DNA of 64,000 bases from Kofleriaceae bacterium (GCA_020633495.1 JACKDR010000009.1:62001-126000); one strand, 5' to 3'. Positions 41,061 to 48,197 are shown, counted from the stretch's first letter. Translations and numbers: made by a program. Notes: generated by a model from the sequence alone, not told the origin.

Positions 41061-41660
41061 ATGCGCGAGCTCGTGCTCCTCCTGTCCTTCGCCGCCGCGT
41101 GCGGCAAGGGCGACGCCAAGCTGGATGGCAGGCCCGACATGCGACCCACGACCGGCACCGCCGTGACCCTCGACTGGACGATGTCGCGTGACGGCGACCA
41201 GCTCCAGATCGACTACACCGTCTCCAACCCGACCCCGGCGCGCATCTACGTGCTGGACGAGCTGCCGGTCGGCGACGCGTTCGCGCCCGACGCGATCATC
41301 GTGATGGGCGATCCCGACGCGCCCGACACCGTGCGGCTGAGCCGCGCGCTGATCCGCACCCTGGAGAAGGTGCTCACGATCCCGATGCCGGGCGCGCGGG
41401 CCGTCGAGCCCGGCGCCACGCTCACCGGCACCGCTCGCGCCCCGTGGCCGCTGCGGGCCTGGCACAACTACTCGACGGTCGATCCGCTGCGCGGCCAGCC
41501 GGCCCAGGCCGTGCTCCAGATCGGCTACGTCGCCGACCCTGGCGCGAGCGGCTTCACCCAGCGCCACCTCCCCGACGGCACGACCGTCACCGTGCCGACC
41601 CCCGCCACCGTCGGCACCCAGCAGCTCCTCGTCAGCGACGCCCAGCCGCTGCCGAAGTAG
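41061..41660 (+). CDS. Small lipoprotein paired with the M91 protease
   Basis: 199 residues. A short signal peptide ends in a lipobox (LLSFAAAC). The mature protein is predicted beta-rich, with alternating strands (GTAVTLDWTMSRDGDQLQIDYTVSNPTPARIYVLDELP), resembling an immunoglobulin-like or beta-sandwich domain. No family was recognised. It starts 3 nt after the protease stop, so it must be co-transcribed. It could be an immunity factor, a chaperone or an unrelated passenger. A hairpin lies 12 nt after its stop. Confidence 0.75.
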   Translation: MRELVLLLSFAAACGKGDAKLDGRPDMRPTTGTAVTLDWTMSRDGDQLQIDYTVSNPTPARIYVLDELPVGDAFAPDAIIVMGDPDAPDTVRLSRALIRTLEKVLTIPMPGARAVEPGATLTGTARAPWPLRAWHNYSTVDPLRGQPAQAVLQIGYVADPGASGFTQRHLPDGTTVTVPTPATVGTQQLLVSDAQPLPK

Positions 41661-41671
41661 GCGGCCGCAAC

Positions 41672-41703
41672 GGCGACGCAGGGTGTCATCGCCGGGCGTC
41701 GCC
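41672..41703 (+). terminator. Hairpin after the M91/lipoprotein pair
   Basis: GGCGACGC (41672-41679) pairs with GCGTCGCC (41696-41703) around a 16-nt loop. The sequence is clearly related to the hairpin at 43036-43063: most of about 28 positions match, including GGTGTCA and CCGGGCGTCG. Confidence 0.5.
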
Positions 41704-41827
41704 TGACGTCACGGCGGCGGTGCGCGCGGCGACGCTCGCGATCGGGTGGCGGGGCTTGCGCGCCCCCGTCGTCGTGGTTATCGCGACGGACAGGCGGCCG
41801 GGCACGAGGGCCCGGCGGAGGACGAAC

Positions 41828-42454
41828 ATGATCCTGATCACCGGTGATGATCCGATCCTGGACGGCCTGTGCGACGCGCTCGAGCAGCGCGGCCACGCCC
41901 ACACCCGGGCCGCGGCGCTCGACGCCAGCGAGGCCTGGACGCTGCGGCCGGAGGCCATCGTCGTCGTCGAGTCGCTGCCTCGGGTGGCGACCGCGACGTC
42001 GCCGCCGGAGCGCGCGCTGGCCGAGCTCGTCTCCGCGGCCAACGCGCCCGGGGTCCGTCGTGCGGTCATCGTGACCCCGCGTCCCGACGACGACCCCGCC
42101 CTCCGTGCGGTCCGCCGGTCCGGCATCCCGTACACGATCCTCCGACCGCGCCCGATCGCCGAGCAGCGCGGCGAGACCTCGACCCGGGTGCTGCTCGACC
42201 GTGCGCTGGCGTCCGCGCCGGCCGTCGCGGTCACGGTCGACATGGTGATCGAGGCCGTGATCGCGGTGCTCGACGGCGAGGCCTGCGGGCAGACCCGGGA
42301 CATCGCGCCGCCGCCCGAGATGACGTGGAGCGAGCTGCTGGCCCGCGCCGGCGCGACGCCGAAGGCGGTGCCCCGGTGGCGCGCCCGCGTGGGGCGATGG
42401 TTCGGGGCGCGCACGCTCGACGTATCGGTCCCGCAGCCCGCCGCACCGGCGTGA
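41828..42454 (+). CDS. Divergent NAD(P)-binding (NmrA/SDR-like) protein
   Basis: 208 residues. Weak likeness to atypical short-chain dehydrogenase proteins: a first strand MILITGDDPILDGLCDALEQRG, VRRAVIVTPRPDDDPALRAVRRS, and GIPYTILRPRPIAEQRG, the usual 'xYTILRP' block before the substrate region. The first glycine-rich loop is degenerate (GDDPILDG in place of GxxGxxG), so NAD(P) binding may be lost. A good Shine-Dalgarno (GGAGG, 6 nt before the ATG) starts a block of three small genes. Possible -35/-10 TTGCGC/TTATCG with a 16-nt spacer lie upstream. Confidence 0.65.
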   Translation: MILITGDDPILDGLCDALEQRGHAHTRAAALDASEAWTLRPEAIVVVESLPRVATATSPPERALAELVSAANAPGVRRAVIVTPRPDDDPALRAVRRSGIPYTILRPRPIAEQRGETSTRVLLDRALASAPAVAVTVDMVIEAVIAVLDGEACGQTRDIAPPPEMTWSELLARAGATPKAVPRWRARVGRWFGARTLDVSVPQPAAPA

Positions 42455-42477
42455 GGTCCTGGGCCTGGAGGTGACCG

Positions 42478-42756
42478 ATGGCCGCCGCAGACGAAGCTGA
42501 CGTCCCGACCACGAGACTGGACCTCACCCACCTGCGCCGCGAAGCGCGCACCGCGCTCGAGCTCGCGATCGTGGAGTTCGCGCCCACCGACCTGATCGAG
42601 CGGCTCGCCCTCGCGGCCGGGCTGCTGGAGGCGCTGGCCGAGCTGCCCGCGGACAGCCCGCCGGCGATCGCGCTGGGCCCCCCGACCGCGGACCGGGCGC
42701 GCGTCGGCCTCACCATGTGGCGCGCCTGGTCCGGCAACCGCAGGAAGCTCGCGTAG
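42478..42756 (+). CDS. Small hypothetical protein (92 aa)
   Basis: 92 residues, highly helical (REARTALELAIVEFAPTDLIERLALAAGLLEALAEL), acidic in the middle and basic at the end (WRAWSGNRRKLA). No family recognised. It is credible as a gene because of a strong Shine-Dalgarno, GGAGGTGACC, immediately before the ATG; the identical decamer precedes the next gene. Confidence 0.65.
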   Translation: MAAADEADVPTTRLDLTHLRREARTALELAIVEFAPTDLIERLALAAGLLEALAELPADSPPAIALGPPTADRARVGLTMWRAWSGNRRKLA

Positions 42757-42790
42757 CGCGAGCGCCGAACCCGACCCTCAGGAGGTGACC

Positions 42791-42976
42791 ATGCAGCACG
42801 CCAACGACCACATGCCACGATGGATGACGGCCCGCGCCCGCACCCCGAGGCCGTGCAGGTCCTGCGGCACGCGGACCCTCCCCGAGAAGGCCGCGCTGCC
42901 GTTCTGCGACAGCTGCCTGGACTGGACCCGGCAGCGCAACCTCACCGTGTGGGACGAGCTGGGCGCGGGCGACTGA
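42791..42976 (+). CDS. Small zinc-ribbon protein (61 aa)
   Basis: 61 residues with two CxxC knuckles (PCRSCG and FCDSCLDW) about 18 residues apart, enough for one structural zinc. The N-terminal part is basic. No known family. Start ATG chosen 5 nt after GGAGG within the decamer GGAGGTGACC; an overlapping GTG 6 nt upstream is part of that ribosome binding site. Confidence 0.65.
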   Translation: MQHANDHMPRWMTARARTPRPCRSCGTRTLPEKAALPFCDSCLDWTRQRNLTVWDELGAGD

Positions 42977-43035
42977 GGCGCGCGCTCGAGCACGCGCCGC
43001 CCGGCCGCTGCCACGCTGACGCCCGCCGAAACGCG

Positions 43036-43063
43036 CGACGCCCGGTGTCACCACCGGGCGTCG
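43036..43063. terminator. Strong bidirectional hairpin terminator
   Basis: A 12-bp perfect stem (CGACGCCCGGTG / CACCGGGCGTCG) with a TCAC loop, between the convergent zinc-ribbon and transglutaminase genes. There is no T tract on either side. Confidence 0.65.
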
Positions 43064-43102
43064 ACCGCGATCAGCACCGGCGAGGCGCCGGGCGGCGGGA
43101 GC

Positions 43103-45298
43103 TCACTGGTCCGCGGTGCGGAGCGTGAAGTCGCCGGCGGCGTAGCCGTGGACGCCGATGTACAGCTTGCCGTTCGAGGTCGGCGTGTACGAGATGGTCT
43201 CGTTGCCCGACGTCGTCCAGGCGCGCATCAGGTACGCGTCGGTGGTCGGCGCCGCGCCCATCTGGATGTAGAGGTCGACGTCCTTCGGGGAGAAGGTGCG
43301 GACGACGATCTTGCGGCCGGCGATGACGTCCATCGAGAAGATCTTCAGCTCGCCCTGCGCCACCGTGCCGGTGGTGTCGAGGTGGGTGACCTCGGCGGGC
43401 GGCGGCACCGGCGGCGGGGTCGTGCCGCCACCACCCTCGGTGTACTCGATCTTGATGTTGAAGTTGCTGGTCGCCGCGTAGCCGTTGACGCCGACGTAGA
43501 CGGTGGCCGGGCCGACGATCGTGCACTGCTCGGCGGTGCCGTTCTTGTAGGGGCGGCAGTCGTACGACGACGACGACGGCGCCGCGTTCTTGCGGACGTA
43601 CAGGTCGGCGTCACCGTCGCCGTCCATCACCGCGGTCAGGTTCTTGCCGGCGGCGACCTCGAACGGGCCGTAGTGCTTCCACGCGCCCTTGGTCACGGCG
43701 CCGCTGTCCTCGACGGTCTTGACCGTGCCGCCGCCGGTGTTGCCGCCGCCGTTGGCGTCGGCGACCGACAGGTCGACCAGGTTCTTGATGTCGGCGTACT
43801 TGATCTTGCCGCCCGCGGCCGAGGTCGACGACGCGCGCACCGGCAGCCACACGAAGTCCGGATGGGCACGCTTCGACGCCCCGGTCCACTCGCCGCCGAT
43901 GATCTTGCCGGCGCCGTCGAGCTCGAGGATGTAGTCGTAGTGATCCTGGCGGGTGTAGCGATCGATCGTCGAGGCCAGGTTGCCGTCCTGGCTGGCGGCC
44001 GACTCCGAGATGTAGTCGACGTCCATGTGGACGTTGAGCAGCTTGGTGGCCTTGTCGTTGAAGACGTAGGTCGACGGGATCTGGCCGCCCGAGGTGATCG
44101 CGATCGCGAAGGTGTTGGTGTTGGCGTAGCCGTTGACCGAGACGTAGACCTTGGTCGCGCCGCTCGGCACGGTCAGGTTGCAGGCCTCCTCGGGGCCCTC
44201 GGCGTAGGGCCGGCAGTCGTAGGCCGACGTCGTCGCCTGCGAGCCGAAGCGGACGTACAGGTCGGGGTCGCCCGAGCCGGTCATCGAGACCGCCAGCGAC
44301 GAGCCCGGCGTCACGTCGAACGCGCCGAGGTGGGTCCACGCGCCCTTGGCGACCGAGCCGTCCTTGTTGGTGGTGGTGCCACCCTCGGGCGGGACGCCGA
44401 TCAGCTTGTTGGCCTCGAGCGCCGAGACCTCGGCCTGCTTGGTGATGCGGTAGCCGCGCAGCGGCTGGTTCCAGACCTCGTCGTCCCAGGTGCGGTCGTA
44501 GACGAACGCCTCGCCCTGCTTGCCCAGGTAGTTGGTCATCAGGACGTGGAACGTGCCCGGGTTGGTGTCCTTGCAGCTCGCGCTCGAGCCGGTCGGGCGG
44601 CCGTACTTGTCGAACAGCACGCCGTTCTCGGCGTCCTCGGCGTCGACGTTGCAGCGCAGCGACACGAACCGGCTCTCGGTGCGGTCGTGGACCAGGGTGG
44701 CCAGCGCCTTGATGTCCTGGACCTTGAACTCGACGCCGTTGTAGGTGACGGCGTGCTTGGGCTCGGGGAGCAGGATCGACGCCGGGCCCCAGGCGTGGCA
44801 GATGCCCCACCAGGTCGGGATGCAGCGGCCGCTGGTCTGGCCCTCGCGCTTGGCGCAGGCCTCACCGATCGCCGAGTTGCAGTCGCTGTCGGCGGTGCAC
44901 GCCGTGCGGTCGCTGTTCTCGTCGATGCCGTGGTAGCGCGACACCGCGTCCTCGACGCCGGTGACGCCGAAGGCCTCGCCGTACTTGGTCGACGCCGCCT
45001 TGCTGTTGGGGCCGGCCCACTTGTGGTTGATGCTGTCCTCGTAGACCGGCCAGTAGTTGCCGGCCCACGGGATCTTGGTCGCCTCGCCCTGCGCGGGCAG
45101 GTTGGCGGCGACGTACTCGAGGTTGCTGTTGAACAGGGCGGGGTTGTCGGAGGAGCCCCACGCCTCGGCCTTGCCGTCCGGGCCGCCCTTGACGTCGCTC
45201 TCGTCGGGCTTGAGGTCCTGATCGGCGCAGCCGGCCACGTTGCCGACGAGGCACGCGCCCAGCGCCAGGCTGACGATGGTCTTCACGGTGGTCTTCAT
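43103..45298 (-). CDS. GP42-elicitor-like transglutaminase lipoprotein with three PPC domains
   Basis: 731 residues with a lipobox signal (NVAGC). The catalytic region resembles the TGase elicitor family of Phytophthora (GP42/Pep-13): NYWPVYEDSINHKWAG, KYGEAFGVTGVEDAVSRYHGID, CIPTWWGICHAWGPAS with probable nucleophile Cys167, EVWNQPLRGYR, then YDYILELDGAGKIIGGEW and HPDFVWLPV. A bacterial pre-peptidase C-terminal (PPC) domain (about 300-390) splits the catalytic region, and two more follow (about 510-600 and 640-730), each with DPDLYVRFG or DADLYVR strands. It could crosslink proteins outside the cell or on prey. It stands alone, with an operator-like palindrome upstream and a terminator downstream. 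Confidence 0.88.
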   Translation of the reverse strand: MKTTVKTIVSLALGACLVGNVAGCADQDLKPDESDVKGGPDGKAEAWGSSDNPALFNSNLEYVAANLPAQGEATKIPWAGNYWPVYEDSINHKWAGPNSKAASTKYGEAFGVTGVEDAVSRYHGIDENSDRTACTADSDCNSAIGEACAKREGQTSGRCIPTWWGICHAWGPASILLPEPKHAVTYNGVEFKVQDIKALATLVHDRTESRFVSLRCNVDAEDAENGVLFDKYGRPTGSSASCKDTNPGTFHVLMTNYLGKQGEAFVYDRTWDDEVWNQPLRGYRITKQAEVSALEANKLIGVPPEGGTTTNKDGSVAKGAWTHLGAFDVTPGSSLAVSMTGSGDPDLYVRFGSQATTSAYDCRPYAEGPEEACNLTVPSGATKVYVSVNGYANTNTFAIAITSGGQIPSTYVFNDKATKLLNVHMDVDYISESAASQDGNLASTIDRYTRQDHYDYILELDGAGKIIGGEWTGASKRAHPDFVWLPVRASSTSAAGGKIKYADIKNLVDLSVADANGGGNTGGGTVKTVEDSGAVTKGAWKHYGPFEVAAGKNLTAVMDGDGDADLYVRKNAAPSSSSYDCRPYKNGTAEQCTIVGPATVYVGVNGYAATSNFNIKIEYTEGGGGTTPPPVPPPAEVTHLDTTGTVAQGELKIFSMDVIAGRKIVVRTFSPKDVDLYIQMGAAPTTDAYLMRAWTTSGNETISYTPTSNGKLYIGVHGYAAGDFTLRTADQ

Positions 45299-45339
45299 GC
45301 CCGCCGCCTAGAGCACGCGGCGCGCCAACCGTCCGCGAG

Positions 45340-45355
45340 CCGGACGATCGTCCGG
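45340..45355. promoter_or_regulatory. Perfect 16-bp palindrome upstream of the transglutaminase
   Basis: CCGGACGATCGTCCGG, a perfect inverted repeat, 42 nt before the transglutaminase ATG, where an operator of a dimeric regulator would be expected. A second inverted repeat (CCGGGTT-GTG-AACCCGG) lies at 45406-45422. Confidence 0.5.
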
Positions 45356-45575
45356 TGGCCGGCCCCGCGACGACCGACCCGCGGGTCAGTCCGCGAACGA
45401 TCTCACCGGGTTGTGAACCCGGGTTCGGTCGGGCGTCCCGGCCGCGTCCGGGTGGCGGCCGAGGTAGCCAGGCCATCGAGATTGCCGGGGTTAGAGGTCC
45501 CCGGTACGCGGAAAACGGCTAGCCGAGGCGCCGGCGACAGGGCTTGCGGCCCCGCCGCCGGCGGTCGGGAGTGGG

Positions 45576-46052
45576 TCAGTTCATGGCCGCCGGCCGCAGC
45601 GCCACCGGGCGGCGCCGCAGCTCGAGCGCGGTGCCGCGCAGCACGATGCGGCGGCCCCGCAGCTCGACCTCGTCGACCGAGGCCGGCACCCAGCGCACGG
45701 CGACCGCGGGGTCGCGACCGTGCTCGAGGTCCAGCAGGAGCTCGCGGCCCATGCACAGCAGGACCACCGCGCACAGCTCGGGCTCGACCTCGAGCAGGAC
45801 GCCGAGCGACGGCCAGGCGAGCTGGCGCAGCTGGGCCTCCAGCTCGTCGTCCTCGTCCGGGTCCTCGCGCAGGTCGGCGATCCACGCGCCGTAGCGCACG
45901 AAGAACTCGGTCCGCAGGTCGGCGAGCGTGAACTCGACCTCGTACGGCAGCTCCTCCAGGCCGGTCGGGTTCCGGCCGAAGGTCAGGTTGGGCGGCGACA
46001 GGGTGCTGGGATCGACGCCGACACCGGCGACGAAAGCCTTGCGAACGCGCAT
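45576..46052 (-). CDS. Conserved-looking hypothetical protein (158 aa)
   Basis: 158 residues and no signal peptide. It begins with a basic strand (MRVRKAFVAGVGVDPSTLSPP). The middle is acidic and helical (WIADLREDPDEDDELEAQLRQLAW). A beta-rich end follows (VELRGRRIVLRGTALELRRRPVAL), with a hydrophobic core (CAVVLLCMGRELLLDLEHG). No family was recognised. GGAGGAG lies 4 nt before the ATG. It is read in the same direction as, and downstream of, the HNH gene, but separated by two hairpins. Confidence 0.65.
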   Translation of the reverse strand: MRVRKAFVAGVGVDPSTLSPPNLTFGRNPTGLEELPYEVEFTLADLRTEFFVRYGAWIADLREDPDEDDELEAQLRQLAWPSLGVLLEVEPELCAVVLLCMGRELLLDLEHGRDPAVAVRWVPASVDEVELRGRRIVLRGTALELRRRPVALRPAAMN

Positions 46053-46128
46053 GGTGCTCCTCCGGTCCGCGGCGCGAGCGCCGCCAGTGGGTCGTGGAAA
46101 AAGACCCGAGGAGCGAATCGATCGTGGA

Positions 46129-46156
46129 CGCGCGCGGCGCGGGTGCGCCGCGCGCG
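46129..46156 (-). terminator. 12-bp GC hairpin
   Basis: CGCGCGCGGCGC and GCGCCGCGCGCG pair around a GGGT loop, in the gap between the HNH gene and the 158-residue gene. No T tract. Confidence 0.45.
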
Positions 46157-46217
46157 CTCACTCCTGGACGGTTGCGGACCGGGTGGCCCGCGGCGACATC
46201 CCTCGCCGCGCGTCGCC

Positions 46218-46238
46218 GACCGGTCGGAGGGACCGGTC
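46218..46238 (-). terminator. Hairpin at the end of the HNH gene
   Basis: GACCGGTC occurs twice with 5 nt between (46218-46225 and 46231-46238). Each is itself a palindrome, and the two form an 8-bp stem right at the HNH stop codon. It could also be a pair of protein-binding sites. Confidence 0.4.
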
Positions 46239-46776
46239 AGTCCTCGCGCAGCTCGCCCGTCCAGTACAGGTAGTCCTGCCAGGCCTCCGGGACCGACCGC
46301 GTGCTGATGCGGATCGTCATCGCCGGTACCCAGTTGGGCTGGACCGGCTGTGACAGCAGGTGCATCCCGGCCTGCTTCGGGGTGCGACCGCCCTTCTTGC
46401 GGTTGCAGTCGTAGCAAGCCGTCACGATGTTGGTCCAGTCAGTCCGGCCACCCTGCGACCGCGGGACGACGTGGTCGTAGGTCAGCTCGGGCATGCCGGC
46501 CTTCTTGCCGCAGTACTGGCAGCGGTAGTGGTCACGCGCGTAGATGTTGACGCGCGAGAACTTCACCGGCTTGGCATGGCGCCGGAAGGCGCGAAGCAGC
46601 CGGACCACGGCCGGGATCTTGATGACGAGGGTCACCGAGCGGATGTCGTCGGTGTACTCCTCGACCACCTCGACCTTGCCGAGGAACAGCAGCGTGATCG
46701 CTCGCTGCCACGAGATGACCTTGATCGGCTCGTAGCCCTGCGAGAGCAGTAGTGTCCGGGATGTGACACCCTCCAT
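46237..46776 (-). CDS. HNH endonuclease family protein
   Basis: 179 residues of the stand-alone HNH type that is widespread and usually chromosomal. The N-terminal region (RTLLLSQGYEPIKVISWQRAITLLFLGKVEVVEEY) is a conserved leader. The zinc-bound HNH fold has CQYCGKK, YDHVVPRSQGGRTDWTNIVTACYDCNRKKGG with His-Asn and two CxxC pairs. The function of this family is unproven; a restriction or repair role is usually assumed. GGAG lies upstream of the ATG, and a promoter with TTGAGC/TAGCAT lies about 60 nt upstream. Confidence 0.92.
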   Translation of the reverse strand: MEGVTSRTLLLSQGYEPIKVISWQRAITLLFLGKVEVVEEYTDDIRSVTLVIKIPAVVRLLRAFRRHAKPVKFSRVNIYARDHYRCQYCGKKAGMPELTYDHVVPRSQGGRTDWTNIVTACYDCNRKKGGRTPKQAGMHLLSQPVQPNWVPAMTIRISTRSVPEAWQDYLYWTGELRED

Positions 46777-46834
46777 GGTAGGCGGCTCCTTCGTTGAGTA
46801 GGCCAGGTGAGCGCCGTCGACCCTTACGGGCAGG

Positions 46835-46861
46835 ATGCTAGCAAAGGTCTACGACGCTCAA
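46835..46861 (-). promoter_or_regulatory. Candidate promoter of the HNH gene
   Basis: TTGAGC (46856-46861) and TAGCAT (46835-46840) on the minus strand, 15 nt apart, slightly short of the ideal spacing. It would give a 5' UTR of about 55 nt with a GGAG ribosome binding site. Confidence 0.35.
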
Positions 46862-46920
46862 CGATTCTGCGCCACTCCCCCGTTCGGCCAGGGTGACCGG
46901 ACGGTGACGTGGGCAACAGG

Positions 46921-46991
46921 AGCAGGTGGCGGGAATCGAACCCGCGCCGTCGGCCTGGCGGACCGTGGTGCTACCTCTACACCACACCTGC
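46921..46991 (-). tRNA. tRNA-Gly (anticodon GCC)
   Basis: 71 nt without CCA. Acceptor stem GCAGGTG/CACCTGC, D arm GTGT-AGAGGTA-GCAC, T arm GCGGG-TTCGATT-CCCGC and discriminator U73, together with GCC at 34-36, mark it as glycine. The anticodon arm is unusual: stem ACGGT/GCCGA has an A27-A43 mismatch, the loop is CCGCCAG with C33 in place of the near-universal U33, and the CCA end is not encoded. It may be a divergent but functional gene or a degenerate copy. Confidence 0.85.
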
Positions 46992-47351
46992 AGTTGGCCC
47001 CCGAGGGGGCCGGGTTGCGGCCACCCTCGCGGATGGCCGGTTTCAGGACGCAGGGGCCAGCGGGGGCTGGGGTCTGCGTCCATGTGGCCCTGGCCGTCGG
47101 CGTCGCACCGACGACGCGCCTCCCGGATGGTGGGCGCGCGAGACTCTCGACAGGGCGCACCGGGGCGGCGGCCCGGTGCTCGATTCGCTCCTCGGTTGTC
47201 AGAGAACGGCAGATAGATCGCGAGTGAGCACGGCAGTGCTCGGACGCAGATCGGCTGTCGCGACTCACGATCTGGACGAGTCCGATCGGGAGTCACGGGC
47301 ACGAGACGTCGGTGGCGCCGGGTGCCGGCGGGACGGCGACCGAAACGGCGA
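46992..47351. other. Non-coding structured gap
   Basis: No credible protein-coding gene was seen in either direction. The stretch holds a hairpin at 47046-47081 (GGACGCA / TGCGTCC closing an inner CCAGC-GGGG-GCTGG) and smaller stems near 47095 and 47220-47260. Long ORFs that cross the tRNA here are shadows. A small structured RNA is possible but nothing was recognised. Confidence 0.4.
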
Positions 47352-47384
47352 AGGGCCGCTCCGGTGTGTCCCGGAAGCGGCCCT
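47352..47384 (-). terminator. Terminator hairpin of the 49-aa gene
   Basis: AGGGCCGCT and AGCGGCCCT form a 9-bp stem that encloses CCGG/CCGG with a 6-nt loop. On the minus strand the 3' side is followed by TTCGCCGTTT, a weak T-rich tail. It begins 32 nt after the small ORF's stop. Confidence 0.6.
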
Positions 47385-47415
47385 CGCGTCGTCGCGGTCG
47401 CGGTTCAGGCGACCG

Positions 47416-47565
47416 TCACGTCGAGGAGGACCATCCCGGGAAGGGGTTGGGACCTGCGCCCAGCCGGCACTCGTCCGCACCGCGGACGAACCCGACCGCG
47501 CCGAGCCAGGCCGAGGCCTGGATCGTGTGGCTGCAGGGGTCGTATTCGCGGAGCTTCAAGGACAC
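47416..47565 (-). CDS. Small protein (49 aa) with own promoter and terminator
   Basis: A 50-codon ORF: GTG start, VSLKLREYDPCSHTIQASAW at the N-terminus, a central GAVGFVRGADECRLGAG and a C-terminal PNPFPGWSSST, then TGA. Its length is below most gene finders' cut-offs. Support is contextual: GGAG 8 nt before the GTG, a TTGACT-17 nt-TAGTGA promoter immediately upstream, and a strong hairpin immediately downstream. Two Cys and a Gly-rich centre could suit a small secreted or regulatory peptide, but no family was recognised. It might instead be the leader of a structured RNA. Confidence 0.5.
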   Translation of the reverse strand: MSLKLREYDPCSHTIQASAWLGAVGFVRGADECRLGAGPNPFPGWSSST

Positions 47566-47593
47566 GAGTGTTCTCCAGTGGGGAGTTGTTCAG

Positions 47594-47622
47594 TCACTAA
47601 CAGACAGCGTCGTACGAGTCAA
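47594..47622 (-). promoter_or_regulatory. Promoter of the 49-aa gene
   Basis: TTGACT (47617-47622, 5 of 6 to the consensus -35) and TAGTGA (47594-47599) on the minus strand with a 17-nt spacer. This is one of the few convincing -35 boxes in the window. Confidence 0.5.
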
Positions 47623-47662
47623 ACGAAAAGCTGGTGCGGAGGATCTGATCGAAGCGCGAGTC

Positions 47663-47711
47663 GAGGGTCGAGGGCCGAGGGCCGAGGGCCGAGGGCCGAG
47701 GGCCGAGGGGG
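47663..47711. repeat. GAGGGCC heptamer tandem repeat
   Basis: About seven tandem heptamers based on GAGGGCC, the first (GAGGGTC) and last (GAGGGGG) being variants. Non-coding. Confidence 0.85.
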
Positions 47712-47725
47712 ATCGCAACCAGATC

Positions 47726-47863
<138 letters not shown>

Positions 47864-47936
47864 GGGTCGGGATCCACTGCGACACCGGCGGATTGCGCCG
47901 GTTCCCGGAGTGATCGCGGCGGTTCGTCGCAGGACT

Positions 47937-47951
47937 TGAAAGTTGTTTTCA
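47937..47951 (+). promoter_or_regulatory. Fur-like operator of feoAB
   Basis: TGAAAGTTGTTTTCA, a 7-1-7 site whose outer five pairs (TGAAA/TTTCA) match the Fur pattern TGATAAT-N-ATTATCA. It sits in a rare AT-rich island 29 nt before the feoA ATG and is part of the longer inverted repeat AAAGTTG-TTTT-CAACTTT (47939-47956). Ferrous iron transport genes are normally repressed by Fur with iron. Confidence 0.65.
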
Positions 47952-47979
47952 ACTTTGCTACGGCTAGTGGGTCCAACCC

Positions 47980-48197
47980 ATGGTGCTCGCAGATGTCCAG
48001 CGAGACCGCACGGTCGCCATCGAGGCGGTCGACGGCCCGCGCGCGTTCCGCCGTCGTCTCATGGAGATGGGGCTGGTGCCGGGCACCGAGATCACGATCC
48101 GCAACGTCGCGCCGCTGGGCGACCCGCTCGAGATCGAGGTCCGGCACGGCCGCCTGTCGATCCGCCGCAGCGAGGCGGCGCAGATCCGGGTGCGCAC

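Noticed and set aside
46838..47302. 154-codon ORF overlapping the tRNA region
   Set aside because: It runs through the tRNA-Gly gene and hairpins and has no protein-like features.
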